Shown: positions 26,637 through 38,873, counted from the stretch's first letter. The stretch is 64,000 bases of DNA from Ulota crispa (GCA_963920765.1 OY987247.1:19502471-19566470); one strand, 5' to 3'. Program-made: numbers and translations. Notes: a model not told the origin generated them from the letters alone.

Positions 26637-27371
26637 GGGTAGTTGCAAAAAACACTTCACAATTTGTCTCAAACTCCCTTAAAACCAGTAATACTATGTA
26701 CTACTATGAGCTTTTGAAATAATTTTTTTTAAATAAAATAAAATATGGATAATTTGTAAACCACTTAAAATAGCATAATCATGAAAATTCAGACCTAGAA
26801 AAAATTCATTCTAAAAATTATGCACAAAAATAGAAGGAAATTACCCACAAAAAGACAATTTTCTTTTAGCTTTTTAGAAAATAGTAAAAACATTCCAAAA
26901 CAAAAAACAATAAATGACTATTTTTCCTCTATTTAAGACGCATGTATTGATGTAATTGCTTTTTTTGGAAAGTTTGTTTTCTTTCTCCAATCAATGACCA
27001 AAGGATGCTCACTTTGAGAGCATGTGGAAGGTAGACAATTCACAATTTCCTAATATATTTCTACGAATCCATGTAATGCTCTATGATGAACAACTTCCCT
27101 AATTTTTGGCATGAAATTTGATTTTTTGGACCCAAAATAGTACCAAAAACCCCCAAAATGGCCAAATAAGACACCTATTTGGGAGCTATTTAAAAAATAG
27201 TAAAAAAATTGAAAAAACTTGCAAAAATTATGGAATATCTATAACTACAACATGTACCTTCTTGTAAAGTTTCAGCTCAAAAGAACTTTTTGAGCAAAAG
27301 TTACAAGCCAAAAAGCACCTGCAAGAGGTGAAGGGGACAAAAAATAGTACAAGTGTTTCTTGCAATCACCC
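26637..27371. mobile_element. 735-bp terminal-inverted-repeat element, copy 1
   Basis: The ends read GGGTAGTTGCAAAAAACACTT and, at the right, the complement of GGGTGATTGCAAGAAACACT. Both sides are flanked directly by ACTA. A copy of similar length lies inverted at 34655-35397 and matches along its whole length by eye, including ACCCCCAAAATGG and AAAGCACCTGCAAG stretches. No coding frame is present. A 4-bp target duplication is unusual for common plant MITEs, so no superfamily is assigned. Confidence 0.85.
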
Positions 27372-29840
27372 ACTACAACAATTCCAAACTAGTGCAACCA
27401 TTACAAGATACTACAATGACACATTCAACATGAAATTTGTAATCTATAGTGGCCTCACAAAGTAACAGCTCCTTTGGCTGATTTGTGAATCAATGCAAGT
27501 GTACCTCTCTACCCGCCCTTGTAAGCTCCTCCATAGGCTTTGCAACGGGCACTTAATTGCTCTTCAACATGTAGAAGTCTTTCTCCAAGTCACAGGGAGG
27601 GTGCAATAGCAGTCTTTGAAACTCCTGTGAACTCCCTACGTATAAAATTGCAGCAGTGGCGGTGAAATTGCAAGTCTGTGGTCACATTCACAATAGTGAA
27701 CAAAATTTGCTCTCCGTGATGCTAACAAGTGCTATTGTTATAGGAACACTCTCCTCTCGAACAGCACTTGCAAGTTGGCACTGGAGTAGCTCCATAATTG
27801 TCAAGAATTCTCCTTCCATGTTTGGCACCCTCAAGCACAATACCACAACAACTCCAAATCTAGTCACACAACAAATAACAAAGTACTAATACTCCAAGCA
27901 CTATGCTACTGAACATGTATACTCCACCATCCAAACTCCTCACAAAAAATGCATGTTCTAGATGACACTAAGCCGCCTAATGTATTAGGAGTTTGGACAC
28001 TTGAAGGCGTGGAGACAAAAGACCTTGGGGCGTACCTTTTGCTGCGGCCATATTCTAAGAATAGCAGCCAAAGCGCTGCAACTTGCCAATCCACCAGCCC
28101 CTCCTTCCATGCACCATTGGTCAAGCAACAACAATATTGGCTCTTGCGTAGCTCCGCTGGCAAGACTTAAATGTAGCATTGCACTTCAAGTTTCCACGCA
28201 TCCTTCCACCATCACACTTATAATATTTACTCCGCTCATTGCACTTCATGGTCGTTGTCTTTGCAGTGCACACTTGCAATTGCAATATTCTATCAAGGAA
28301 AATGCACCAGAGGCCATTGTCTACACATTCAATCTCTTAAGGAGTTGCTTCACACATTGCCTATGCAAGGGATGTGGCAATGCAAAGGGAGCTATAGCAG
28401 CAACTTTGTCAACAAAATTCAAAAAAATAGCTATTGCGGCTTCCGTGACCTATGCATTGACCTCACCCTCACTTGGTACAAATCTCCTATCTTCATAAAT
28501 TTGACCAAATTCAAAATTTCCTCTACTGAAATCCATTTTGTAACTCACTCTCTTTGTCATTTCCTCAAGTAATTAAAGTTCTAGAACTTAGCTCCTCTTC
28601 TTGTGGAGAGAGCTCATCTGGAAGGACAAGTACATTACAAAGTAGATTGCCCGTCATTAATGACACACGAATGTTGAGCAACATCTATTGCTATTGTCGA
28701 TGTTAGGTTTGTTGTCAATGATGTATTCAAAACTTTACATTAAACGTTTGTAGACATTCACACCTTATAATTTATGTATGGGAAAATTTTGAGTGTCATG
28801 AAAAACATGCTAAGTATCAAACTAAAGGTGTAGGTGTTTGACAAAACACCAATATGTTGTGACAAACACCACATACTAGAGTATGTAGAATAGTAGAAAC
28901 ATGTATGTTACGATTTGTATATCTTATGACAATTACAATTATCTCAAATACATAGAATACACCAAGCAATATGGAGAAGCAGAAGAGGATGTCCAATTAA
29001 GTAATGTGAGCATTCTTGAGAAAAGACATTGCTATATAAACAAAATAAGCACCACAGATATAGGTTCATTACTATAACAGCTGAATTTATTGAGTATTAT
29101 GACCAAAACAATAACTACCGTTAGAGTGGTGAAGCCAAAGAGTATTTTTGGTGCAGACAAGGTCCTTACGTGTAGTGCCTAGACCTGCATGCCACATGAG
29201 ATTATTATATTTGTTGAACAATAGGCTAAGAGCAACAAAGACACACTTAGGTTTCAACACAACTTGTGTTGAAAGTTAGATAAATTAAGCCTAAACCAAA
29301 CCAAGTATACTAATTCAATTAGGAGCTCAAGGGTACAATCATCACTACAAACTAAGGAGGTCCAATTCTTATAAAACTATGCACGTCATGCACTCTTCTG
29401 AGATCAATTGCAAAAATGTGGCATGTCATGCCTTTATTTTATGAACAACTACTTGTTATAGGCATATATGGAATGTGAAAGACTCTTGATTGCGTCACTA
29501 AGATAGAGTAGTTGTGATTGATTGAAATATGTTGATCTAGTTCACTTGTGCACTCAAGTGTGGCTACTAGAGCTGACATTTAAGCGCCAAAAGATCATAC
29601 AGTACAAGTGCTAATATGGAAAGAGCAACACTCCTTTTTGAGTAAGTCCAAATATCCATGACCGGACACTAGAGATTTATTTTTAGGACATGATGTCCCA
29701 ATGGAAAGGAAATCATTGCAGCAGCTATTGTATGTAGTGTTAATTGATTGTTAAATACACATCCTCCATAAATGCACTACGTACAAATGCTAAGTTAGTG
29801 TTGTTCACATAATCATTTTTGTGTGGGATTATGTGTAAAC
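27372..29840. other. no recognisable gene
   Basis: Several frames occur, including one of 165 codons at 28001-28498. They have biased Cys, Leu, Ser and Ala content without any motif, splice context or overlap with related copies. I treat them as chance. Confidence 0.45.
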
Positions 29841-30275
29841 ATGTCAATGGTGATGTCCAAAGAAGATAATTTTGCAATATCATCTACGTCAGATGGCAAG
29901 TCCACCTCTAAACCAAACTTCTTTGATCAACATGACGTAGAAAACAACATACTAGATACGTATTGGGATTTGTTATATTTTTTTGGACAATACAACCTAG
30001 AATACAATGATTTCATGGTATCTTATTCCTTTGAATGGTACAACCTAGGGCACAAATAGTACTTAGAACATCTAGTTTTCCTGCACAAGGATCACACGTA
30101 TTATTAGGAGCTCGGACACTTGTGTTCTTTGGATTTCATGCCTAAGATTGTGGACAATCTCTACAACTATAGTTTATATGCAATGTCATTGTTTTATAAT
30201 GGATTTTATCCATTTGATACCTATGAAATTGAGTATGACAATTGGTTGTCCAATCAAGTTTTGCAAGCAATGTGA
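29841..30275 (+). pseudogene. possible decayed single-exon gene, unknown
   Basis: From the ATG at 29841 (MSMVMSKEDNFA) a single frame runs 145 codons to a TGA, interrupted by two TAG codons. It is rich in Tyr, Asn and Asp, with segments such as NILDTYWDLLYFFGQYN and IEYDNWLSNQVLQAM. The steady character across both stops suggests real ancestry, but no family is recognised. It lies about 500 bp upstream of CACTA element 2 on the same strand and might be part of that element's 5' region. Confidence 0.35.
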
Positions 30276-30990
30276 TAGAGGGTTGAGATTGAATCCATGT
30301 TTGTTATATGACTAGTATAATTATACAATTTTGAAGCATTCAAAAATTTGGTGATTTTGTCAATGATGATGTAGAGATAGTACTACAGACTTGTATTTGT
30401 TCATCCAGACATATTGTATAATATCACCACATGTTTTCTAAGTCAATAAAGTTTTCATTCTTTATGCTTTATGTATTGCATGTTTGCGGGTGACATAACA
30501 ATGCTTCATTGCTGATGTCCATTTTAACATGTGTAAATCACGTGTGATGTTGCAAATGGCATCTCATGGAATAGTAGACCATTATTTTGTAGCATTAATG
30601 AAATATGTAGCCCATGTGTTAAAGGCATATTATGTGATTCCCGCTTATAATCAATTTTTTGTACATAGTAATAGCTTCTAATGTTGTGACATATTGCATA
30701 AATTGTTCAGGCAAATGTGTAGAATAGAAAACAAGTAATGACATTGATGAATTAGGTGTTATGGAAGCCAATATGCATACTCGCAATGCAAGAGTCTGCA
30801 TTGCAAATAATAGGCCTACGCAAAGTCATACCTTTGTAGGAAACCTCATCTTGCAAACTAAGTTGCAGATGGCAATGGAGAAGAACTATTTTGCGTACTA
30901 GTGCCCATGCAGAAACTATAAGGGGGGCCAAAATAAATGTATTAATGTTATTAGAGAACACCATCGTAGTTGTAGGAAGAGATCTCCGCA

Positions 30991-31218
30991 CACTAGAAGG
31001 AAATTGCTATAAAACTGCGTTGAAACCCACTAAATTATATCCAATTGTTTTTGTTGAGTTCCTTGTTTTCCATGCAAAATTCAACAAAACAACGCAAAAT
31101 TCTGCAAAATTTCAACGCAAAAACTCATTCCAATTAAAAAATCTGCATTAGAAATAAGGAACTCAACAAAAACAACTAGACATAATTTAGTGGGTTTCAA
31201 CGCGGTTTTCTACTAGTG
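30991..31218. mobile_element. CACTA-type MITE, copy 2 (228 bp), inside element 2
   Basis: It starts CACTAGAAGG and ends TTTTCTACTAGTG, with inverted arms sharing AACCCACTAAATTATATCC and the GTTTTTGTTGAGTTCC word with copy 1 at 3083-3299. Flanking triplets are GCA and ACA, a 3-bp duplication with one change. It separates the zinc-finger-like part of the element 2 transposase from its MIGGDL motif, so it landed in coding sequence. Confidence 0.9.
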
Positions 31219-31569
31219 ACATGATGAATTCCATGATTGGAGGTGATCTAGTGGAAGGCTTTCCAATTGACGGCATATGGGTGGACAATATTGCATATGA
31301 TGATGACATCATGATAGACACTTCAACTGTATTAGAAAACACTGATAACAACAATGACCAAGTCTGCAATGACGTAATGGATATTGAAGAAGGGCATCCA
31401 TTTGACACCAGAGATAATGCGCTAATAAGCATCACAACGTGCAAGGGCTTGTGATGGAGGCTTTTGATCGAGTGGACAAGTTACACCAGCAAGCTATGGC
31501 TGGTTCAAATGTCTAAGATGTTGATGACCAAAGGGACAAAACAATGGATGGATTGCAGGAGTTGTACAA

Positions 31570-33207
31570 TACCCTTGCAAATCTTTACACCCAACCATTT
31601 TTACCACTTTGAAAACTCAAACTTTTATAAAACACATTTGAAACTTTTGCATTTTGTATCATTGATTTTTATTTCTTGAATTGATGCAAGATTGAATGGG
31701 CTCAATTTTGGCAAAAGTCCCTATCCCCTAAGTCCCTTGAGAGGGTTTTAGGATTTTGATTCAGGTGTTAGCTTGTATATGCATCAAGGGTCAAGGTGGC
31801 TAAGTGGTCTCTTCATGTCTATAATGGACTTACAAACTTAGTCAACAATCCAATGTTTTGCGGGTCTGTTATTTTTAAAATTACTCACTATAGGCTGTGT
31901 TTTAGGGCTTAGACTTATATCAATCAAAGTTATTCATAAAGTCCTTATTGCTAGAGGCGCACCTAGAACTCAAAAATTACTCAAATTGTACAAAAAGTAA
32001 ATAGGAAAAAAATAAAAGACAAAGGAGAAAAAGACGTTGTAAAATCTAAGGTTTAAAAAGGCATTAAAAAGTCTTTTGCAAATATTCAATACTCATCTAC
32101 AAAATAAGATTATAATTTCTTAAAAGTTTACCCAAATACCCACAAGAATCATAGTCTTTTGTATTCTCTTATGTAACTAAACCATCTTTAAAAAGTCCTT
32201 GAAAAACTTACTAACAATAGAAATGTCATACTCATGTTTTTTCAAAAGTCCAACAAACCTCCATAAATGTCAACAAAGAAACAAAACAACATTGTTGTGG
32301 TTATAATGAAGTTTAAGTCTCTACAATGGACTTTATTTTTCTTTTTTGAAAATTTCCAATGAAATTATTAGGCACTTGAAAATTGGATGTGTGCAGTTTT
32401 TTATAGTGTGACAGAATTTTGAGCCACTTAACCATGCATTCACCTTCTTATACAATCCCAATCACACATACCAAATTTTGAGTTCCAAAAAACCAACACT
32501 CTATTTTTGGTGGATTATTTTACATAAATTTCATGGTTTTATGTGAAAAATGATTAAAAAAGATTAGTGATAATTTTTTGAGATTTGGTTTCATAAGTAT
32601 GTAGGACACAACCACACACACATTTTTCTGTCAAGCAAAACTCTCCAAAATGTTTCACAATTCCTTCTATATAGAGTTTTATATTATAGTTATCATGACC
32701 AAGCTTAGTAAAAAGAAATCTCTATTTTCTTATTATATTTTGGAAAGTTGACTCATGTAATATGATTAAGTTTATTCCTTTAAGCATGATGTTGTGTTCA
32801 ATTTTCCAAATTATAATACAAAAATAGAGATTTCTTTTTACTAAGCTTGGTCATGATACCTATAATATGAAACTCTATATTGAAGGAAATATGAAACATT
32901 TTGGAGATTTTTGCTTGAAAGAAAGATGTGCATATGGTTATTTCCTACACACTCATGCAATCAAAATTTAAAAAATCACCATTAATCTTTTATAACCATT
33001 TATCACATAAAACCATGAATTTTATGTAAAATAATTCACCAAAAATAAAGTATTGGTTTTTTGGAACTCTAAATTTGGTCTGTGTGATTGGGATTGTATA
33101 AGAATCAAAGATTAATGATACAAAAATGCAGATGTTTCAAATGTATTCTATAAAATGCTGAGTTTTCTAAGTCAAAAAAATGTTGGGTGTAAAGATTTGC
33201 AAGGGTA
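31570..33207. mobile_element. 1.64-kb TIR element inside the element 2 coding region
   Basis: Inverted ends of about 105 bp start TACCCTTGCAAATCTTTAC. The right copy ends in GCAAGGGTA. The flanks are TTGTACAA and CTGTACAA, an 8-bp target duplication with one change. Taking out the element and one duplication leaves the transposase frame reading ELYNMAKTLLYKG, which aligns with element 1. The 8-bp duplication suggests hAT, or a Mutator-like element given the long inverted ends. No transposase frame is present, so it is non-autonomous. Its right half is a large palindrome. Confidence 0.85.
32445..33104. repeat. 660-bp near-perfect palindrome (foldback)
   Basis: Two arms of about 310 bp, outer ends TTCTTATACAATCCCAATCA and complement, match closely. 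Shared inner words include CATGACCAAGCTTAGTAAAA. The centre is near 32775 with only a few tens of bases of loop. It sits directly against the right inverted end of the 1.64-kb element. It is either a separate foldback element inserted there or an internal part of that element. Confidence 0.9.
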
Positions 33208-33216
33208 CTGTACAAC

Positions 33217-34176
33217 ATGGCAAAAACTCTGTTGTACAAGGGTTCCATGACAAGTGTCATATTGGCCACAATTGTTATTATCAACATGTGCATTGTGTTT
33301 GGTGTTAGCAATAAGTTTGTAGATGAGTTGTTGCGGTATGTGGAATTGGATTTGTTGCCTAAAGGCAATAAATTACCAAAGATCCATTATGAGGCAAAGA
33401 CAAAGGACAACTCTAAAACTAGGTTTGGACTACAACAACATCCACCCTTGTCTTATCGGGTGCATATTGTACAATGCTAAGCATGCACATATGATTGATT
33501 GCTCAAAGTGTTCCAAGTCACATTGGATGGAAGGTACAAAGAGCATTCTAGCAAAAGTAATCCGACACTTTCCTCTAATCCCTTGGTTGAAACGCAAGTG
33601 GATGTCTTCCAAAAATTGCCAACATGCTGACAGGTTACACCAAACATGTTTGTAGTGATGACGTTATGTGTTTAGTGATGGATAGTCCTTCTTGAAAGCA
33701 CATCAACAATGATGCTGCTTATGGTAGCTTTGATGAAGAAAAGAGGAACATGCAATTTGCTCTAGCTCTAGACAATGTCAACCCTTTCAAGTTGAGCAAC
33801 ACAAACTAGTCTACGTGGCCAATGCTGATACTAATTTACAATTTGGAGCTATGGTATTTCACAAAAAAAAATTTCATTTTGTTGTGCATTCTTATATCTG
33901 AGAAGCAATCTTTGATCTTTGACAGCAGAGACTAGTGACGTATTCATAAGACCACTATTAGAGGAGTTTCACTCGTTATGGCAAGGAGTTCTAGCACTTG
34001 ATTTTTCACAATTGGAAGGACTGCATCATTTTGTCTTGCAAAGGTTGCTCATGTGGACTATATCAAATTTTCTAGCATATGATTTAATATCTGGCTTGTG
34101 CTGCAAAAGATATTGTGGTTGTCCCTATTGTGGACCAGAAACAGAATCAAGGATGGCTAAGATTGTAGAGCGTTAA
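33217..34176 (+). pseudogene. element 2 transposase_21 region
   Basis: The frame from 33217 reads a segment with MTSVILATIVIINMCIVFG and LDLLPKGNKLPKIHYEAK. It is continued in a neighbouring frame by LGLDYNNIHPCLIGCILYN, a Cys pair in DCSKCSKSHW, and AKVIRHFPLIPWLKRKW. Further on come LEEFHSLWQGVLALDFSQ and LMWTISNFLAYDLISGLC. All match the order in element 1. Several frameshifts and stops are visible. Confidence 0.8.
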
Positions 34177-34654
34177 CCAAATAGACATGCAAAAGGAAGC
34201 AAAATTATTTATGGTGGTATACGTAGGTATATGCCTAAATATCATCCATATTAAGGAGATAGAAATTTCAATAGCAAGACAAAGACTTGAGGAAAGCCTT
34301 GAATGGTGACAAGAGCAGACGTTTTGAGATATGCTGCTAGGTGCCAATCATATTTGGATTTAGGAGGCAAGGAAGATGCAAAAGACAACCCTGCGCACAA
34401 TATGGGTGTGAAGAGGTTGAGTGCTTTTTTTGAACTTTCATATTAGCAAGTATGTGGATATTGGAGATTCATTTGTACTATCCAAAAGTATAATTGTATC
34501 AATGATAGCTTATGTTGCAATGTCTTCAACTTCAAAAGGTGAACCATTACAATACTAGTGACAATTTAATTTAAATGTTTTCATTTAGTGCAAGTAAGTT
34601 CAAAATTAATGTGTTTATTGAACAAGATCACTTGCAAGAGGAGATCTCCTCTAA

Positions 34655-35397
34655 AGGTGATTGCAAGAAACACTTGTACTATTTTTTGTCCCCTTCACCT
34701 CCTGCAAGTGCTTTTTGGCTTGTAACTTTTGCGTAGCAAGTTCTTTTGAGCTAAAATTTTAGATGAAGGTACTTGTCATAATTTCAGACCTTCCATAATA
34801 TTTGCAATTTTTTAAAAATTATTTTACTATTTTTAAACAAGCCCCAAATAGGTGTCTACCTTAGCCATTTTGGGGGTTTTTAGTACTATTTTGGGTCCAA
34901 AAAAGCAAATCTCATGCCAGAAATTAGAGAAGTTGTTTATTATAAAGCATTACATGGATGTATAAAAGGATTTCATAAAATCCTAAATTCCATGCCGTGC
35001 GCACACCCTCAAAGCGGGCATCTTTTCTCAAATGATTGGTGAAATAAAAAAAACTTTCTTTAAAAACCACTTGTATCAAGTGAAGCTACTCAAAGAGATA
35101 GAAAATGGCTGTTTTTTGTTTTATTTTTTTGAATTTTTTTACTATTTTCTAAAAAGCTGGAAAAAGAAATTGTCTTTTTGTTTGTAATTTCTGGCTCTCT
35201 ATTTTTGTGCATAACTTTTAGAATAAATTTTTTCTAAGTCTGAATTTTCACAAGTATGCTATTTTAAGTGCTTTACAAATTTTCCATATTTTATTTTATT
35301 TTAAAAATATATATTTAAAGAGCTCAAAGTACTACCTAGTACTACTAGTTTTAAGGGTGTTTGAGACAAAATTGTGAAGTGTTTCTTGCAATTACCC
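34655..35397. mobile_element. 743-bp terminal-inverted-repeat element, copy 2 (inverted)
   Basis: The ends read AGGTGATTGCAAGAAACACTT and the complement of GGGTAATTGCAAGAAACACT, flanked on both sides by CTAA. It matches the element at 26637-27371 in reverse orientation. It lies in what should be the first large intron of the element 2 transposase gene. No coding frame is present. Confidence 0.87.
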
Positions 35398-35444
35398 CTA
35401 ATGTTGTTTCTCATTTCATCTCTAATATTGCATGTTTATTTTTA

Positions 35445-36366
35445 CCCCTAAAGGACCAAGCTAGTTTTCTTTGTGAAAAATACAAAGAATTGCCACTTTT
35501 GGGTAAGCAAGTACAATGGTAAGAAAATTTTTTTTTACAAGAATTCAACCGTAAGATCTTATAGTAGACTACAAGAGGTACATATGGTAAAAAATTCAGC
35601 TCAATCTACACAAAAATGAGTGAGATATTTACATCTGAATTGCATAAATGAGTTTTTTTTTGCTATGGCCCTGGACTTTCAGAAGGCTTTGACCACTCTT
35701 AGATCAAAAAAATTACTCTACACAACGTTGAGGTTTATATTTCCCATGTAGGACACCAAGTTAGATATGTGTGGGAGAATTTTCAAATCAATTGGAACTA
35801 TACAACACATGGGAGAAAATAGTAAGTAAAAAGAAGTAGAGAATGAGTCAAAACACTACATTGTTAAGAATTTAATTATTGATATGAAAAATGCAAATCC
35901 CAATAGGTATAATGTTGTGATAAACAATCTACATTCTTTGTTTTTGGTTTTTTTTCAAAATATTGAAAATTGAGTGAAATAAAGAACTTCAAAGTTTATT
36001 TTAGAGTAGAGAATCTAGAACTGCCTACAAACAAAAATTCCTCATAACTTTCATCTCATCTATCAAAATTGAATGATTCAAAGCTCCCCACATTTATGTA
36101 AATCTAAAGAACTTATTTTAGATTTATATTTGAAAAGAATGAAATTTTTAAAGAAGTTTTTGGCTGCCCCTCAAACACCATTTTTCATAAATTCAAGCAT
36201 AACTTCAAAAATAATTGTTGGAATGAAGAAAAAAATGAATGCCCACGTAGATCTTTGAATTCCCCACCATCAATAAAAGTTCCAAAAAATCACAAAAAGT
36301 AGATTAGCCTTAGGTACATGCCCAAAATCCCATTTGTCCCCCAAGGGGACTTTGGTCCTTTAGGGG
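35445..36366. mobile_element. 922-bp Harbinger/Tourist-like element
   Basis: Inverted ends CCCCTAAAGGACCAAG and CTTTGGTCCTTTAGGGG are flanked by TTA on both sides, the duplication expected for PIF/Harbinger (Tourist) elements. It lies only 47 bp right of the preceding element, in the same intron of element 2. Its interior is related to 50.2-51.06 kb (shared words GAATTCAACCGTA and CCCACGTAGATCTTTGAAT). No transposase frame is seen. Confidence 0.82.
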
Positions 36367-36563
36367 TTAAAGTAGTTTCAAATATAACTAATTAGCACAA
36401 ATTTCTATAATGACATATTCTACAATAATCTACTGCCATTTGGGTCATTTGAAGAGGCTTTTGACACTGTGGTGATCATTATAGAAACTAGTCTCACAAA
36501 ATTCTTATCTTCCAAAGCAATTGTATTTGAAAGCATCCAAACATCCGTCACATATTAGACGTT

Positions 36564-36870
36564 ATGCATTGTGAAAAAAACATATGCAAAAACATCTTAA
36601 AGACCTTATTTGATATGGATGACAATCCCAAAAGTTGTCAAGATATGCGGGACATGGACATGCGCACGGAACTGTGGTTACAAGCTCCACAATGTCAAAG
36701 TGAAGTATATTACATGCCGCATGCACTATACTTACTAAAAGCAGAAGAACAGAGAGAATTTGTGCAAATATTGGCAAACATCTAGACCCCTATAAATGAC
36801 GTAGGATCTATCATAAGCATTTAAGGGACATGAAACTACAATACATGAAGACCCACAATTACCACGTCTT
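36564..36870 (+). pseudogene. element 2 DUF4218 first part
   Basis: The frame MHCEKNICKNILKTLF is the family's DVMHCEKN motif and is followed by RDMDMRTELWLQAP. After two or three stops the sequence reads MKTHNYHVLMQQ and reaches a donor at CAG|GTTTCA. This matches exon 2 of element 1 in order and length. Confidence 0.83.
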
Positions 36871-37369
36871 GATGCAGCAGGTTTCAATTGAAATTGAAAT
36901 TGCAACTAGTTTCTTTGTATGTAATTTGAGTAGATACATTTCTTCAGCCCTTGTACATTTCAAAGAGCTTATATTGAATTACGTGTTTATTAATATTAAA
37001 ATGAGCCTTCTCTTGCAAGGATTCATGTCAATTGCAGTGTTAGGACAAGAGTATATTAGTATGCATTGAGACATTTTGTATCACTAAACAAACAAGGTCT
37101 TGATGTCCAAATCAATTTCTATACATTCAAATTACAAAATGGGCAAACATTAAAGCAATTTCAATCTACTTGAGCATGTGCTAGAGTGTATATTTCTTAC
37201 CTTTTAACATGTTAATATTGCATGATTTGTTCTTTTGTGCAAATCTTATTATTAGTAGTTCAAATCTCATGACAAAAAACGTACGTGTTGCAATCATCAA
37301 AATGTGTTGGGTATCTCAAAGACTATGCCAAAAAGAAGTGCTTCAAGACAAAAAAGACAAGCTGTAGCA

Positions 37370-37799
37370 TGATATCATAATGGCAACTTGGATTATGAAA
37401 AAGAATTTCCTCCAACCTTTTGTAGCATCATGACTCATCTTCCTATGCATCTTGTAGAATAACTCTTTGAATATGGACCTGTCCACTATAGATGAATGTA
37501 TCCCATCAAGCAATAGTTGAAGACGTTGAAAGATTATGTTAGGACTTATGCACATCCCAAGGGAAGCATAGCAGAGAGGTATTGTATGGAAAACAATTTG
37601 GATTTTTGTACTAAGCACATGAAGAGGCATAAAGCAATAGTTCATTGAGTGTGGGATCCAAATGAAGATGCAACCATGAATGATGAGATTTTGAAATTGA
37701 ATGAGCATAAGAAGCGGAAGTTGCTAGACAATGTGCGTGGATATGCACATGCATTTGTAATTGACAATTCACCATGTTTGGAATCATACAAGGAGTAAG
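37370..37799 (+). pseudogene. element 2 DUF4218 second part
   Basis: Broken frames on the plus strand give the counterpart of FPPTFMDMM and RWMYPMERY of element 1. A readable tail LLDNVRGYAHAFVIDNSPCL matches the HKFVLSNSLDLE segment there. Frames change several times, so exact exon borders are not given. Confidence 0.65.
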
Positions 37800-38339
37800 C
37801 GTCCTCTCATTTTCTACCAACCTTTAGTGATGCTTACAAAGATTGCCTAAAATTGCCATGTTTATGCTCATTTACTAGTGTATAATATGTCTACATTCAC
37901 ACTTAATCATTGACAATGACCAATTTTACGTCCTTCTAAATGAGAATACAGTGTCCACTAATAACCTTCTTAGTCATCACCAACTATCTAATGTTATGTT
38001 CAATTAATACTTGCTCTAGTTGGTGTTTTGTAAAACACGTCAAACAATGAAACTTCTTGAATGAGACCACAAAGAACACATGTAATTGTTAACAACAATG
38101 TTGTGGTTGTTGCAAAGAGTACAATGTTGCAAAGGCAAAAAGATGGGGAAAACAAGAGGAATATTGGATAGAAGTAATTGGTGGCCGCCCTAATGCGCAT
38201 CAAATATCCCATGGAACTAAGTGGATTATGTCCATTTACAGATTGGCTAAAGACATGTATCATGGGTGACTAAAGTGCTAGAGAAGAATTGGAAGCAAAC
38301 ATGGTCTAGTAAGCATCTCCACCTCAGCGTTACTTAACT

Positions 38340-38873
38340 TGTCATCAGCAAATGCGCTCATTTGGGATGCATTTACGAGTGAGGAGCTTGGACAAAGGGC
38401 TAGTCACACGGGATTCATGTGTGGTTACATCTTTTATAAAACAACTGCAGTGGGGAATCTACAATGGCAGACCCCTTAAAAGGACTATAGAGTATGTTGG
38501 GTTCATAGAAAAAATTCTAGAGCTAGATTGTTGCAACCATTGCGTTACGGTGGTGTTGTGCAATTGGTTCCGGGGCACACTCCATTCACAGTTTCCTACA
38601 ATGGAGAGAGCAAACTTCAATCACATGCAAGGCTCTATGAACATAGATTTCCTTTGCATTTCCACTTCACTACCTACAAGTATTCCTCTTTGATGATTCA
38701 CATAAAAGCAAATGGAAAATTGTGTGCAAGACAAAAGTTTGGGGTATATGTATAACAATGCAACATTTGCACCCTTTGCCAAACATCATGGACGCAGATA
38801 ATGACAAGAACTTTAGAGAATTGGACTTTCTAGTACCAAAGACTAAGCCAAAAAGGGGTTCAGAGACACGGTG
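38340..38873 (+). pseudogene. element 2 DUF4216 part
   Basis: MRSFGMHLRVRSLDKGLVTR, DSCVVTSFIK, VGFIEKILELDCCNHCV and VVLCNWF correspond one to one with the element 1 segments HGMHLGVKG, NSGVAASIW, VGSIEEILELDY and VLVCDW. The tail near 38.8 kb (KNFRELDFLVPKTKPKRG) ends the coding part. Several frame changes are present. Confidence 0.75.

Larger units (their letters stand above)
30761..38873 (+). mobile_element. CACTA (En/Spm) transposase gene, element 2, with nested insertions
   Basis: A second TNP2-type transposase gene is diverged from element 1 but aligns along it. The ATG at 30761 starts MEANMHTRNARV, followed by a zinc-finger-like segment (CPCRNYKGGQNK). Next come NSMIGGDLVEGFP (after an insertion), VILATIVIINMCIVFGVSN and LLPKGNKLPKIHYEAK (after another), DUF4218 pieces (MHCEKNICKNILKT, MKTHNYHVLMQQ) and DUF4216 pieces (FIEKILELDCCNH). 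Many stops and frameshifts are present. Four other elements sit inside the coding exons and introns. It is older or faster decaying than element 1. Confidence 0.85.

Noticed and set aside
28001-28498. Plus-strand frame of 165 codons
   Set aside because: No motif, no splice context, overlapping frames of similar length on the other strand, and biased composition typical of chance translation.
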